A DNA stretch of 37,612 nucleotides. Origin: a bacterium. Lineage in GTDB: Bacteria; Fibrobacterota; Chitinivibrionia; Chitinivibrionales; Chitinivibrionaceae. Position numbers and translations under genes: made by a program. The stretch spans positions 1 through 37,612 of the forward strand of contig JAIFMU010000087.1 of assembly GCA_020048285.1 (NCBI GenBank). Direction: 5' to 3'. Of this stretch, positions 23,902 to 31,585 are shown one piece after another. The number at the start of each line of letters is the position of its first letter. The stretch's first letter is position 1. The notes beneath the pieces are model-generated. The model was not told where the DNA came from, made no database searches, and saw only the letters and a list, made by a program, of their open reading frames with translations.

Positions 23902-24030
23902 TTAGCAGGTCTTTCCTGCACTTCGGGTAATATTGACCACTTTTTTCTTGAACTTGAGAATAAGTGCGGTCACAAACCCTACAACTGAAGCTGTGGCTAC
24001 AACGATTGTTGTAATTGTTTTACCTTTCAT
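23902..24030 (-). CDS. 42-residue single-pass membrane peptide
   Basis: ATG at 24030 to TAA at 23902 encodes MKGKTITTIVVATASVVGFV..., with a hydrophobic helix about residues 5-25, then a lysine-rich segment (KFKKKVV) and a final ITRSAGKTC. AAAGGGG seven bases before the ATG is a strong ribosome site. The positive charge after the helix predicts an N-out, C-in topology. It lies between the lipoprotein and a helical-repeat gene on the same strand. No family recognised. Confidence 0.65.
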   Translation of the reverse strand: MKGKTITTIVVATASVVGFVTALILKFKKKVVNITRSAGKTC

Positions 24031-24094
24031 GATAACCCCTTTCATGTACTGTTATCGATATGCTACTATTGAATAGTGTAAATGTGAAGTGAAA

Positions 24095-25087
24095 TTATTG
24101 TTTTGAATCGGCGGTTGTTTTTAGTTCTGCCAATTTTTTCCGATGTTTTCGCACCCACTCTAGTTTGAGAGTATTTGTATCGTGTTTCAGAGCCAGAAGG
24201 CGAGTTGCTGCGTGAGATGCTTCCTTCTGTCGTCCCAGTTTGATCATCGCCGTCACAACAGCCACGCCGCCGGAGTAGTAATCTGACCAGTTCTGTGGAG
24301 TGCGCTGCTGTGAAATAGTCATCAGTTTTTTCCCCTCTTGTTCAGATTCGGCGAATTTTTCCTGAAGTGTAAGGACTTTTACCAATCCGCGGAGCATGAT
24401 CGTGTTCCCGCTGTTGTTTTTGAGGAAATTGCGTGCTAGTGCCTCAGCTTCGGGATACTGTTTTGTATCGATATAGACCCAAAAGAGCGACGGCTGAAGT
24501 GATTCGGTCAGGGGGGATTCATCGGTGGCAAACGTTTTCATACGCGCGGCGGTTGAGCTGAGTTTTGATTTTCCCAATCCCACTTTTGACGTTACCGTCG
24601 CCGAATAGAACTCGCGAAGAGCTATGCTAAATTGAGCGGGGCCACACGTCGAATCGGCGGTTACAGTGAGATCAAAATATTTTTTGGAAACATTGCTCGA
24701 AGTGAGTGCGCCTGCAAAATCGTTGCGTTTTCCACGAGTGACCGCTGCAGCGCCTTCGATTGTACCTAAGTAGTAATGCTGAAGTGTTGGACGTTTAAAT
24801 TCCGGTTCTTTTTGAATCGCCGCTTTGGCAGAATCGCATAGAATCAAAAATGATCGACCTTTTACAGCATATGATTCGTAATCAATCATTTCTGCATTTT
24901 CGATAAGGACTGAACCAAAGAGTGAGTCAACTTTGGGGAGGCGAGCTTTCTTGAGAAAAGCACGAGCTTCGGGATACTCTTGTTTCAAGAGAAACGATGC
25001 TATCGTTGTGATTTCTGATGGAATTGCCAAGGGGGTAGCAACGAGAGGCACTATGAAGGCTATAATAAGAATCACAATTTTCCTCAT
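24095..25087 (-). CDS. Exported TPR-like helical-repeat protein, unknown function
   Basis: A 330-residue protein. Signal peptide at residues 1-17 (VILIIAFIVPLVATPLA) and no lipobox. The mature protein is helix after helix with TPR-like pairs, clearest at YIDTKQYPEAEALARNFLKNN, TIMLRGLVKVLTLQEKFAESEQEGKKL and the final KLGRQKEASHAATRLLAL. Probably periplasmic and a protein-interaction scaffold. AAAGGA precedes the ATG at 25087. The 204 bases upstream separate it from the divergent CheX-like gene and hold both promoters. Confidence 0.7.
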   Translation of the reverse strand: MRKIVILIIAFIVPLVATPLAIPSEITTIASFLLKQEYPEARAFLKKARLPKVDSLFGSVLIENAEMIDYESYAVKGRSFLILCDSAKAAIQKEPEFKRPTLQHYYLGTIEGAAAVTRGKRNDFAGALTSSNVSKKYFDLTVTADSTCGPAQFSIALREFYSATVTSKVGLGKSKLSSTAARMKTFATDESPLTESLQPSLFWVYIDTKQYPEAEALARNFLKNNSGNTIMLRGLVKVLTLQEKFAESEQEGKKLMTISQQRTPQNWSDYYSGGVAVVTAMIKLGRQKEASHAATRLLALKHDTNTLKLEWVRKHRKKLAELKTTADSKQ

Positions 25088-25291
25088 TTGTATCCTTTTC
25101 TGCTGTGTCGTAGCTTGGTTTTTCCGGTGGGTAACTGTTTCGTAATAAAATAGTTACAGAATAGTTTTTGCGCTAGATATCTTTGGGAAGTTGATAGTAC
25201 TACGGGGTGATTCACAAAAACTGAAATAATTATTTGGCATTCTTAGTTCTCTATGATAGAATTAGTTACGGTAGTACACGGAGGTTGCTGT

Positions 25292-25798
25292 ATGAAACAT
25301 TTTGAAAGTCTGAAATCACAACTTGAAGAGATCGTTCCCGTATTTGAAAACGCCGCAGTACTTTGCGTAAAAAGAATGTTGGGCAAGATTGCCGTGGTTT
25401 CTGAACCGTGGCGAGTTGTTGAACATCTCAATGGCGATTTTACCCATTTGGCCACAATGGGAAGTGCGAATAGCGAATTTAAGTCGCTTATACTGGCGGG
25501 GGTATCGGATCAATCGTTGTCACAACTCGTTGATGATTCTGATGTTGACATGGAATACCTCGCTGATGTTCTCGGGGAGTTTGTCAATAGCTATTGCGCA
25601 ATACTCGATGATAACGAAATCTATTCTGATATTTTTGGAAAGCAAATTCAAGCAGTTCCAATCCTTTACAGTGGTGGTACCCCTTTTGTATCTTTCCTCT
25701 GGGGAATACAAGGAACGGTTAAAGTTGGAGAAGGTGAACTCTATATGGGATATGTGATTCAACATACGATTTCAGCGGAGGAGTCACATGGAAACTAA
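25292..25798 (+). CDS. CheX-like protein (CheC/CheX phosphatase family candidate)
   Basis: A 168-residue protein whose second half contains DMEYLADVLGEFVNSYCAI. Glu96 and Asn99 in ExxN match the catalytic pair of CheC/CheX phosphatases, which dephosphorylate CheY-type regulators. The later strands (AVPILYSGGTP, FVSFLWGIQG) could be the CheX beta sheet. The N-terminal half is not recognised and may be a domain of its own. GGAGG lies seven bases before the ATG at 25292; a longer frame from 25253 is not supported. Its 3' end overlaps the response regulator gene by 11 bases, so they are co-produced and probably act together. Confidence 0.65.
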   Translation: MKHFESLKSQLEEIVPVFENAAVLCVKRMLGKIAVVSEPWRVVEHLNGDFTHLATMGSANSEFKSLILAGVSDQSLSQLVDDSDVDMEYLADVLGEFVNSYCAILDDNEIYSDIFGKQIQAVPILYSGGTPFVSFLWGIQGTVKVGEGELYMGYVIQHTISAEESHGN

Positions 25799-26174
25799 GC
25801 GCGTTGTTATTGTTGACGATTCCAAATTCATTGTGAAACAGCTCGTTCAATTTTATCGCGACGAGATGGGTTTTGAAATTGTCGCTACAGGAGAATCCGG
25901 TGAAGAAGCTCTAGAACTCTATCGTCTACACCGCCCTGATCTACTTTCGTTAGACATCGTCATGGGTGGCATTAGTGGGCTTGATGTGGTTGAACAACTC
26001 ATACCGGAATTTCCCGATGCAAGAATTATGATGGTCTCGGCTGTTCGAACCTATGAAATGCTGGAATGTATCAATTCTGGGGCAAAAGGATATGTTGAAA
26101 AACCCCTGCAACTTCACGATACAGACTATGTCAAAGATTTTAAAGATACGCTCGCAGAAATATTCTCAGAGTAA
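25788..26174 (+). CDS. CheY-like single-domain response regulator
   Basis: A 128-residue stand-alone receiver domain. The acidic pair is Asp10/Asp11, the phospho-acceptor is Asp56 in LLSLDIVM, the switch Ser84 in MMVSA, and the conserved Lys105 in VEKPL; all key residues are intact. No output domain, so it acts by protein binding, as CheY does at motors or pili. The ribosome site GGAGGAG is inside the end of the CheX-like gene. The context suggests a phosphorylation-reset pair, but no histidine kinase is nearby. Confidence 0.9.
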   Translation: METKRVVIVDDSKFIVKQLVQFYRDEMGFEIVATGESGEEALELYRLHRPDLLSLDIVMGGISGLDVVEQLIPEFPDARIMMVSAVRTYEMLECINSGAKGYVEKPLQLHDTDYVKDFKDTLAEIFSE

Positions 26175-26192
26175 GTTTCGCGGAAAATAGAC

Positions 26193-26222
26193 AAAAAAAG
26201 GGAAGTACAAACTTCCCTTTTT
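26193..26222. terminator. Bidirectional terminator between cheY and leuD
   Basis: AAAAAAAGGGAAGT pairs with ACTTCCCTTTTT around ACAA. The runs of A and T on both sides let it end both the cheY and the converging leuD transcripts. Confidence 0.9.
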
Positions 26223-26243
26223 CGTTTTCAGAGAACTGAAATC

Positions 26244-26774
26244 TTAATAGTTTTTATCTGCGAATTCAACCCAACCACCGGCATTCACCAGTGCATCATC
26301 AAACTCAGAGATAAAATATTCAAGTTCATACACAACTTCGCCAGCACAGGTGAAGATCATCGATTTTTTCGCATGATCTACGGAACATTCGATTGGCCCT
26401 TTGCCCGAAATCTCGAACAACTCTTCAATCTCTTCTTTGGAGAGTTCTACCGCAAGCATGCCGCAGTTGAACATATTCTGACGGAAAATACGAGCGTAAC
26501 CTTCAGCCAAAACCACGTAAATGTCGTTCACTTCGAGAGCCCACGGCGCGTGTTCGCGTGAAGATCCGCATCCGAAGTTTTCACGAGTTACGATCACTTT
26601 TGCATTTTTGAACTCCGCAGAGTTAAGGTCAAAACCTTCCATCTTGAGATCTTCAAGAAGGTACGGTTTAAGTGCATCTTTGGTCGAAACCGTCAGATAC
26701 TTTGCAGGAATAATTTCATCGGTATTGATATCTGATCTGTCCAGAAAAAGAACCGGACCGCCGAATTGTTTCAT
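26244..26774 (-). CDS. leuD: 3-isopropylmalate dehydratase small subunit
   Basis: A 176-residue small subunit that, with LeuC, isomerises 2-isopropylmalate to 3-isopropylmalate in leucine synthesis. DRSDINTDEIIPAKYL opens the swivelling domain, and VTRENFGCGSSREHAPWAL is the family signature. Length fits the short archaeal/bacterial type. AGGAG lies 8 bases before the ATG at 26774; the longer frame to 26792 would start inside the ribosome site. It follows leuC on the same strand with a repeat element in the gap. Confidence 0.94.
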   Translation of the reverse strand: MKQFGGPVLFLDRSDINTDEIIPAKYLTVSTKDALKPYLLEDLKMEGFDLNSAEFKNAKVIVTRENFGCGSSREHAPWALEVNDIYVVLAEGYARIFRQNMFNCGMLAVELSKEEIEELFEISGKGPIECSVDHAKKSMIFTCAGEVVYELEYFISEFDDALVNAGGWVEFADKNY

Positions 26775-26836
26775 ATCTATTCTCCTTTTCATGGCGTTGT
26801 TTCCACCGCCGTAGGATTTTATTGTTCATCAATCTT

Positions 26837-26948
26837 GTAGGGGTAGCCCTTGTGGCTACCCGATGAAACGAGTACATCGTTTACGGTACATCTCGGATAC
26901 CCACAAGGGGCATCCCTACATCCGGATACCCACAAGGGGCATCCCTAC
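26837..26948. repeat. Intergenic palindromic repeat cluster between leuC and leuD
   Basis: Two perfect 26-base direct copies (26894-26919 and 26923-26948, ends CGGATAC...CCCTAC) and one inverted, diverged copy at 26837-26862 (GTAGGGGTAGCCCTTGTGGC). The copies are 29 bases apart. The last copy contains the leuC stop codon. It is of a widespread class of GTAGGGG...CTTGTGG elements. The inverted pair can fold into a long hairpin. Confidence 0.9.
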
Positions 26949-28225
26949 TTAATGTCCCGTGGATCAGTGAGTTTCCCGGTGATTCCGCATGCCGCTGCAG
27001 TTGCAGGACTCATGAGATGCACCATTCCGCCTTTACCCATACGACCGTTGAAATTGCGGTTGGTAGTCGAAGCCGCTACTTCGTCAGGAGCAAGCACTCC
27101 ATTACTCATTCCGAGACAGGCTCCACAGGTTGGGTTTGAAACGAGATATCCCGCATCAAGGAAGATGTCGAGTATTCCCTCTTTCATGGCATCGCGGTAA
27201 ATTTTTGGCGTTGCCGGAGCGATAATCCCACGAACACCAAAGGCAAGTTTGTGCCCTTTGGTAACTTCAGCGGCAATGCGAAGGTCTGACAAACGACCAT
27301 TGGTACAGGATCCGATATAGATCTGATCGATTTTGCCTTCCAGTTCGCGAACTGATTTCACCTGATCCGGTTTGTAACCAAACGTCGCTACCGGTTCGAT
27401 TGCCGCAACATCGATATCGATCACGCGAGAGTAGGTTGCATCTTCGTCAGACCACCATTTTTTGTAGTCCGCCACGGCATCTTCTTTGGTGGCGTAGTCA
27501 TCCTTGATGAACTCCCATAAAAACTCAGCGGTGGTCATGTCGGGCATACAGAGCCCGGAAGTTCCGCCCGCTTCGATCGCCATATTACAGAGCGTCATAC
27601 GTTCATCCATGGTGTAGCCATCGATCAATGTTCCACGGAACTCGATTACGTGGTCGGTTGCGCCGTTCACGGTGAGTTCTTTGATGATCGTCAGCATCAC
27701 ATCCTTTGAATAGACGCGGTTTTGCGGCTTCCCATTGAGATTTATGCGAATCGTTTTGGGTGCACGGAATGCACAAACGCCCTTGAGAATTCCCACTTCG
27801 AGGTCGGTAGTTCCAACGCCACACGCGAATGCTCCGAATGCTCCGTGAGTACAGGTATGAGAATCGCCCATGATCACCGTGTATCCAGGACGGATGTACC
27901 CTTTTTCTGGGAAAATCGCGTGACATACGCCGTTGGCACCGATGTCAAAGAAATCTTTGATGTCGTGGCGGTGAGCCCATTCGCGAAGAACTTTGCCCTG
28001 AATCGCCGAGTTTGTATCTTTAGCAGGAGTTACGTGGTCGATCACCGCTTTGATTTTGGTGTTATCGAACACGCGGTCTTTTTTGCGCCACTCCAGATCG
28101 GCAATGGCGATCGGCGTGGTGATTTCGTGGCACAGAACCGCATCGAGATTCAGCACGTGTGTACCAACAAACGGTTCATCCCGCAAATGGGATTCAAAAA
28201 TCTTTTCTACTATGGTTTTACCCAT
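26945..28225 (-). CDS. leuC: 3-isopropylmalate dehydratase large subunit (short, HacA-type)
   Basis: A 426-residue aconitase-family subunit with the iron-sulfur ligands in GSCTNGR and NPTCGACLGM. GDSHTCTHGAFGAFACGVG and STTNRNFNGRMGKG are further signatures. The length and pattern fit the shorter LeuC/HacA type used by archaea and many bacteria, not the 466-residue enterobacterial form. AAAGGAG lies six bases before the ATG at 28225; the frame reaching 28258 is not supported. The stop TAG is read from the repeat element in the intergenic gap. Confidence 0.94.
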   Translation of the reverse strand: MGKTIVEKIFESHLRDEPFVGTHVLNLDAVLCHEITTPIAIADLEWRKKDRVFDNTKIKAVIDHVTPAKDTNSAIQGKVLREWAHRHDIKDFFDIGANGVCHAIFPEKGYIRPGYTVIMGDSHTCTHGAFGAFACGVGTTDLEVGILKGVCAFRAPKTIRINLNGKPQNRVYSKDVMLTIIKELTVNGATDHVIEFRGTLIDGYTMDERMTLCNMAIEAGGTSGLCMPDMTTAEFLWEFIKDDYATKEDAVADYKKWWSDEDATYSRVIDIDVAAIEPVATFGYKPDQVKSVRELEGKIDQIYIGSCTNGRLSDLRIAAEVTKGHKLAFGVRGIIAPATPKIYRDAMKEGILDIFLDAGYLVSNPTCGACLGMSNGVLAPDEVAASTTNRNFNGRMGKGGMVHLMSPATAAACGITGKLTDPRDIK

Positions 28226-28356
28226 GGAAGCTCCTTTGAAGGAATGGATATTTTTCATTTTTAAATCGTTTAATCAATTCTGAAATTGATTGTGAGTGAA
28301 CAAAATATACATCTTGCAATTTTCCCCTTTCGAATCGAATTGTCAAGCGTGGGAAA

Positions 28357-28414
28357 GGAATTGTGGTGCGGTGGAACGGAATTGTGGTGCGGTGGAACGG
28401 AATTGTGGTGCGGG
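28357..28414 (+). repeat. 21-bp tandem repeat upstream of the YD-repeat gene
   Basis: GGAATTGTGGTGCGGTGGAA starts 21-base units at 28357 and 28378, with a third, shorter unit at 28399 ending at GCGGG. The first two are identical. The array ends 64 bases before the ATG of the next gene. Confidence 0.9.
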
Positions 28415-28477
28415 AATTGCAATTGCAGTGTGACAATGGTATCTTTGGGCGGAAATGAATCAATAGTAGGAGTTAAT

Positions 28478-29767
28478 ATGAAAAAGATGATTGGAATCGT
28501 GACAATTTTGGTGGCGACGGCGTTCGGGCAGAGTATGGACAGCCGCGAAGGAGATTTACTGGCGTCGGTGAATGGTTCACTTTCAAATGAACGAAGTGGT
28601 GTATATCGGGAAAAACTTGATAGTGTCTTAGATTTTGAGTATGGAGTTAATGCGAAACCTTGGAAAACGCTCTGTACATATGATTCAATGGGAAATCTTA
28701 TTTCCGATACAATATTTTCCCAGATCAATGGCTACTGGGTTTATGGGGATTGGAATAGTTCAAATTATCCATCTGTGAACACTTATGTATATGATGTAAA
28801 TGGTAATCTCATAGAAAACCGAAGCTTTTACAGATCGGGACAAAGCGTTTATGAAAAACAGAAAAGGGCATTTGAGTATGATGTTAATGGTAGAATGGTA
28901 ACGAAAAAAGTCTACCGCTTTGGCTTTCAATGGGATCTTGAAAGCACGACAAGGTACAGTTACGATGAATCGGGCAATTTAATACAGGAAATGAAAGAGG
29001 GATGGAATCTTACAACTGATAGATATGAAATAACCTATGATGAACACAAAAGAGAAATTTCACAGATGTATAGCACCTTGTCAGGCATTGAGTGGAAAAA
29101 CCATCGAAGAAAGATTAGCACCTATGATAATCAGGGCTATCTTGCAGAGAAACGTGAACAGTTTTACAATGATACCGGGTGGGAAAACCAACTTTTAATA
29201 GTATATTCATACGACAGTTTTGGAAATAACATTGGCCAGATAAGAACATCTGACAACAAAACTTTTAGAAAAAATGGTCGAAGTTTTGATGCAATAGGAA
29301 ACATTATTTCTGATACTACGAGTGTAAAAACAGGGGATGGGAAATGGAATGTTCTCTCTGTAAACAAAAATAGTTACGAGCCGGCAACGCCAATTTCAAG
29401 TATTGCCTATGGTGGATCTGCAAAACTTAGTTTTGGTACACTGGGGTGTAAAAGCAAACTTCTGAAAGAAGTCACAGAAAGAAGTAAAACTTACTTTTAT
29501 AGCCCGTTTAATCAAACGGATATTCAGTTCAATAAGTTTACTCCAAAATTTAATTTAGTTTTCAACTATGCATCTAAAACACTTTCTCTTTCCCAATCCG
29601 TTCCGGCGGGAAGTTCAGTGAGTCTCTATGATTTGAGTGGGCGAGTGGTGTATAGTTCTGCGGTGATTGGATCGACGACGCCGGTTTTTTCTCTTGCGAA
29701 GGGGATCTATATCGCAGAGATTTTGACGGGGAAGAGTTCCGTGGTGCAGAAGATTCGAATCGAATAA
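28478..29767 (+). CDS. Secreted YD-repeat-like protein with a type IX-like C-terminal tail
   Basis: A 429-residue protein. Signal peptide MKKMIGIVTILVATAFG at the N-terminus. About eight tyrosine/aspartate repeats follow (for example YDSMGNLI, YDVNGNLI, YDVNGRMV, YDESGNLI, YDSFGNNI), each about 25-40 residues apart, as in Rhs/YD-repeat proteins but without a toxin end. Residues about 375-429 (SLYDLSGRVVY, then LAKGIYIAEILTG and QKIRIE) resemble the Por-type C-terminal sorting tail. TAGGAG precedes the ATG at 28478; an upstream frame start would translate the 21-bp repeats. Likely cell-surface or secreted. Confidence 0.75.
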   Translation: MKKMIGIVTILVATAFGQSMDSREGDLLASVNGSLSNERSGVYREKLDSVLDFEYGVNAKPWKTLCTYDSMGNLISDTIFSQINGYWVYGDWNSSNYPSVNTYVYDVNGNLIENRSFYRSGQSVYEKQKRAFEYDVNGRMVTKKVYRFGFQWDLESTTRYSYDESGNLIQEMKEGWNLTTDRYEITYDEHKREISQMYSTLSGIEWKNHRRKISTYDNQGYLAEKREQFYNDTGWENQLLIVYSYDSFGNNIGQIRTSDNKTFRKNGRSFDAIGNIISDTTSVKTGDGKWNVLSVNKNSYEPATPISSIAYGGSAKLSFGTLGCKSKLLKEVTERSKTYFYSPFNQTDIQFNKFTPKFNLVFNYASKTLSLSQSVPAGSSVSLYDLSGRVVYSSAVIGSTTPVFSLAKGIYIAEILTGKSSVVQKIRIE

Positions 29768-29792
29768 AGGAAAACGACACATCGATTAAACT

Positions 29793-29826
29793 AAAATGGG
29801 TGACGTAGCAGTGTCACCCATTTTTT
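29793..29826. terminator. Bidirectional terminator between the YD-repeat gene and nadC
   Basis: AAAATGGGTGAC pairs with GTCACCCATTTT around GTAGCAGT, with T-runs on both strands. It serves both converging genes. Confidence 0.9.
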
Positions 29827-29859
29827 GTCTAGTCGGTCATTTGATTTCGCTTCATCACA

Positions 29860-30720
29860 TTAGACAAGTGTCAAATGAATATCAAGGGCTTTCACTGAGT
29901 GAGTGATTGCTCCCACAGAGATAAAATCCACGCCGGTTTGAGCGATAGCTGCGATGGTTGTTTCATTGACATTGCCGCTCGCTTCCAGTTCCACGAGCGG
30001 CGCTTCGGCATTGCGCAGTTGCACTGCTTTGGCCATGTCGGCACAGTTCATGTTGTCCAGCATAATCCGGTCGGGGCGAACTGCAATTGCTTTGGCAAAC
30101 TGATCGAGATTTTCCACTTCCACTTCGATTTTGACATCGGTTCCGTGCGAGTGGCACCAAGAGCGAGCTCGTTGAACCGCTTTGTCTGGACCACCGGCAG
30201 CTTTGACGTGAGTATCTTTGGCCATAATCATGTCGTAGAGTCCGATTCGATGATTGGTTCCGCCGCCGTGAACAACTGCCTCTTTTTCGAGAATGCGCAG
30301 TCCCGGAATGGTCTTGCGCGTGTCGAGAAGGCGGGTGTGTTTCGTTACCGCTCGAATCAGATCGACCAGTTTCGCTGTTGTCGTGGCGATTCCGGAAAAG
30401 TGCTGAAGGAAATTGAGTGCCAACCGTTCGCCGGAGAGAACCGCAATGATCGGTCCGTTGATTCGACAGATTTCATCGCCTTTGGAAACGCGGTCGCCAT
30501 CGGATCGTTTCATACTGATTGTGACGCGCGGATCAATGGCCCTGAACACGGGAATCACGAGGGATGCTCCAGAAAGTACGCCCGCCTCTTTTGCTCGGAT
30601 CACCGCTTCGGTAGTGTCGCTATCCGAAAAAATCGACTTCGATGTGATATCGCCTGCCTGATCGAGATCTTCGGCTAGAGCGGTACGAATTAGCTGTTCA
30701 ATCATCTCATTGCGATTCAT
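29860..30720 (-). CDS. nadC: Nicotinate-nucleotide pyrophosphorylase (carboxylating)
   Basis: A 286-residue quinolinate phosphoribosyltransferase, which makes nicotinate mononucleotide from quinolinate and PRPP in NAD synthesis. Signatures in order: LNFLQHFSGIAT, TRKTIPGLR, GGGTNHRIGLYDMIMAKDTH, EVEVENLDQ, IMLDNM, ELEASGNV and FISVGAITHS. Length is normal. GGAGG precedes the ATG at 30720. nadA and nadB are not in the window, so this gene stands alone here. Confidence 0.95.
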   Translation of the reverse strand: MNRNEMIEQLIRTALAEDLDQAGDITSKSIFSDSDTTEAVIRAKEAGVLSGASLVIPVFRAIDPRVTISMKRSDGDRVSKGDEICRINGPIIAVLSGERLALNFLQHFSGIATTTAKLVDLIRAVTKHTRLLDTRKTIPGLRILEKEAVVHGGGTNHRIGLYDMIMAKDTHVKAAGGPDKAVQRARSWCHSHGTDVKIEVEVENLDQFAKAIAVRPDRIMLDNMNCADMAKAVQLRNAEAPLVELEASGNVNETTIAAIAQTGVDFISVGAITHSVKALDIHLTLV

Positions 30721-30876
30721 GGTTCCTCCGAAACTGAAATTTTTTACAAAATAGTTTGTGCTGACCGCTATCGATAGATTGGCTGATTATGAAAAAATGG
30801 TTGCACTATTCGGTTGAATTACGTAGAATTGAGCCAAAGTATAACCAGAGGTTTTCATTTATTAAAAGGTGTTTCT

Positions 30877-31449
30877 ATGATGAAACGGTACGCGATTATT
30901 GCTCTTATGGCTGCAACAGCAACAATCTCAGCGGCAGATCTCGCATTTCAAAAGGGTACTCACGCAATTGGTGTGGGGGCAAATCTCGATTTTGGCCGCG
31001 GCATCGGTGCAGCGGTGGCGTGGGATATGGGAGCGATCAATGATATGTTCTCTTTTGGTGCGGAGATGAAATTTTCTGTAGATCATGACGATCTCGATAT
31101 CTTGGGATTCACCAATGAATGGTCTTACACCTACATTTCCCCCGAGTTCCGGTTCGCGTTTCACCCCTTTGGAATTCCTTCGCTGAAGGGAAAAGTTAGC
31201 GCAGCGAATAAACTCGATGCGTATGTGGTCGCACATACAGGGCCTTCATTCCAGAAATGGAGCCACACCTACAAAACATATAAAGATGAGAATTTTGACG
31301 TCATGGTGGAGCAAACCGATAAAGATGGTGATGTTGGATTTAACTTTGGCACCGCCGTAGGCGCGCGTTTTTTCTTTACTGATATGTTCGGCGTGTGGGG
31401 CGAAGTCGACTGGGATCGCACACTGCTCGGTGTCAATTTTAAATTTTAA
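30877..31449 (+). CDS. Small outer-membrane beta-barrel protein
   Basis: A 190-residue protein with signal peptide MMKRYAIIALMAATATISA and a mature part of alternating strands (FGAEMKFSVDHDDL, FTNEWSYTYISPEFRFAFH, YVVAHTGPSFQKW, FNFGTAVGARFFFT). It ends in phenylalanine, as barrels recognised by BamA do. Eight strands would fit the length. AAAAGGTG precedes the paired ATG at 30877/30880. The barrel is of unknown function, and sits between nadC (divergent) and the DUF255 gene. Confidence 0.75.
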   Translation: MMKRYAIIALMAATATISAADLAFQKGTHAIGVGANLDFGRGIGAAVAWDMGAINDMFSFGAEMKFSVDHDDLDILGFTNEWSYTYISPEFRFAFHPFGIPSLKGKVSAANKLDAYVVAHTGPSFQKWSHTYKTYKDENFDVMVEQTDKDGDVGFNFGTAVGARFFFTDMFGVWGEVDWDRTLLGVNFKF

Positions 31450-31476
31450 ATGATTATAATCTATACCTATCTTTTG

Positions 31477-31507
31477 AAGGGATTGCTCTGATGAGTGATC
31501 CCTTTTT
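31477..31507 (+). terminator. Terminator after the barrel gene
   Basis: AAGGGAT (31477-31483) pairs with ATCCCTT (31498-31504), with partial inner pairing of GCTC and GAG, followed by TTT. It ends the barrel gene transcript. Confidence 0.8.
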
Positions 31508-31585
31508 GTCTGTCTACCCCTTGCTGTTTACAATTCTCTACCAAACGAGTATATTTATCTCTACCCCGACCGGCGAGGTTTTGTG

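Noticed and set aside
25131-25157. Inverted repeat GTAACT/AGTTAC in the divergent gap before the CheX-like gene
   Set aside because: Six-base arms with a 15-base spacer are too short to claim as an operator.
28286-28477. Longer start for the YD-repeat gene that would translate the 21-bp repeats
   Set aside because: The ATG at 28478 has TAGGAG upstream and opens directly into a signal peptide, whereas the longer form would bury it.
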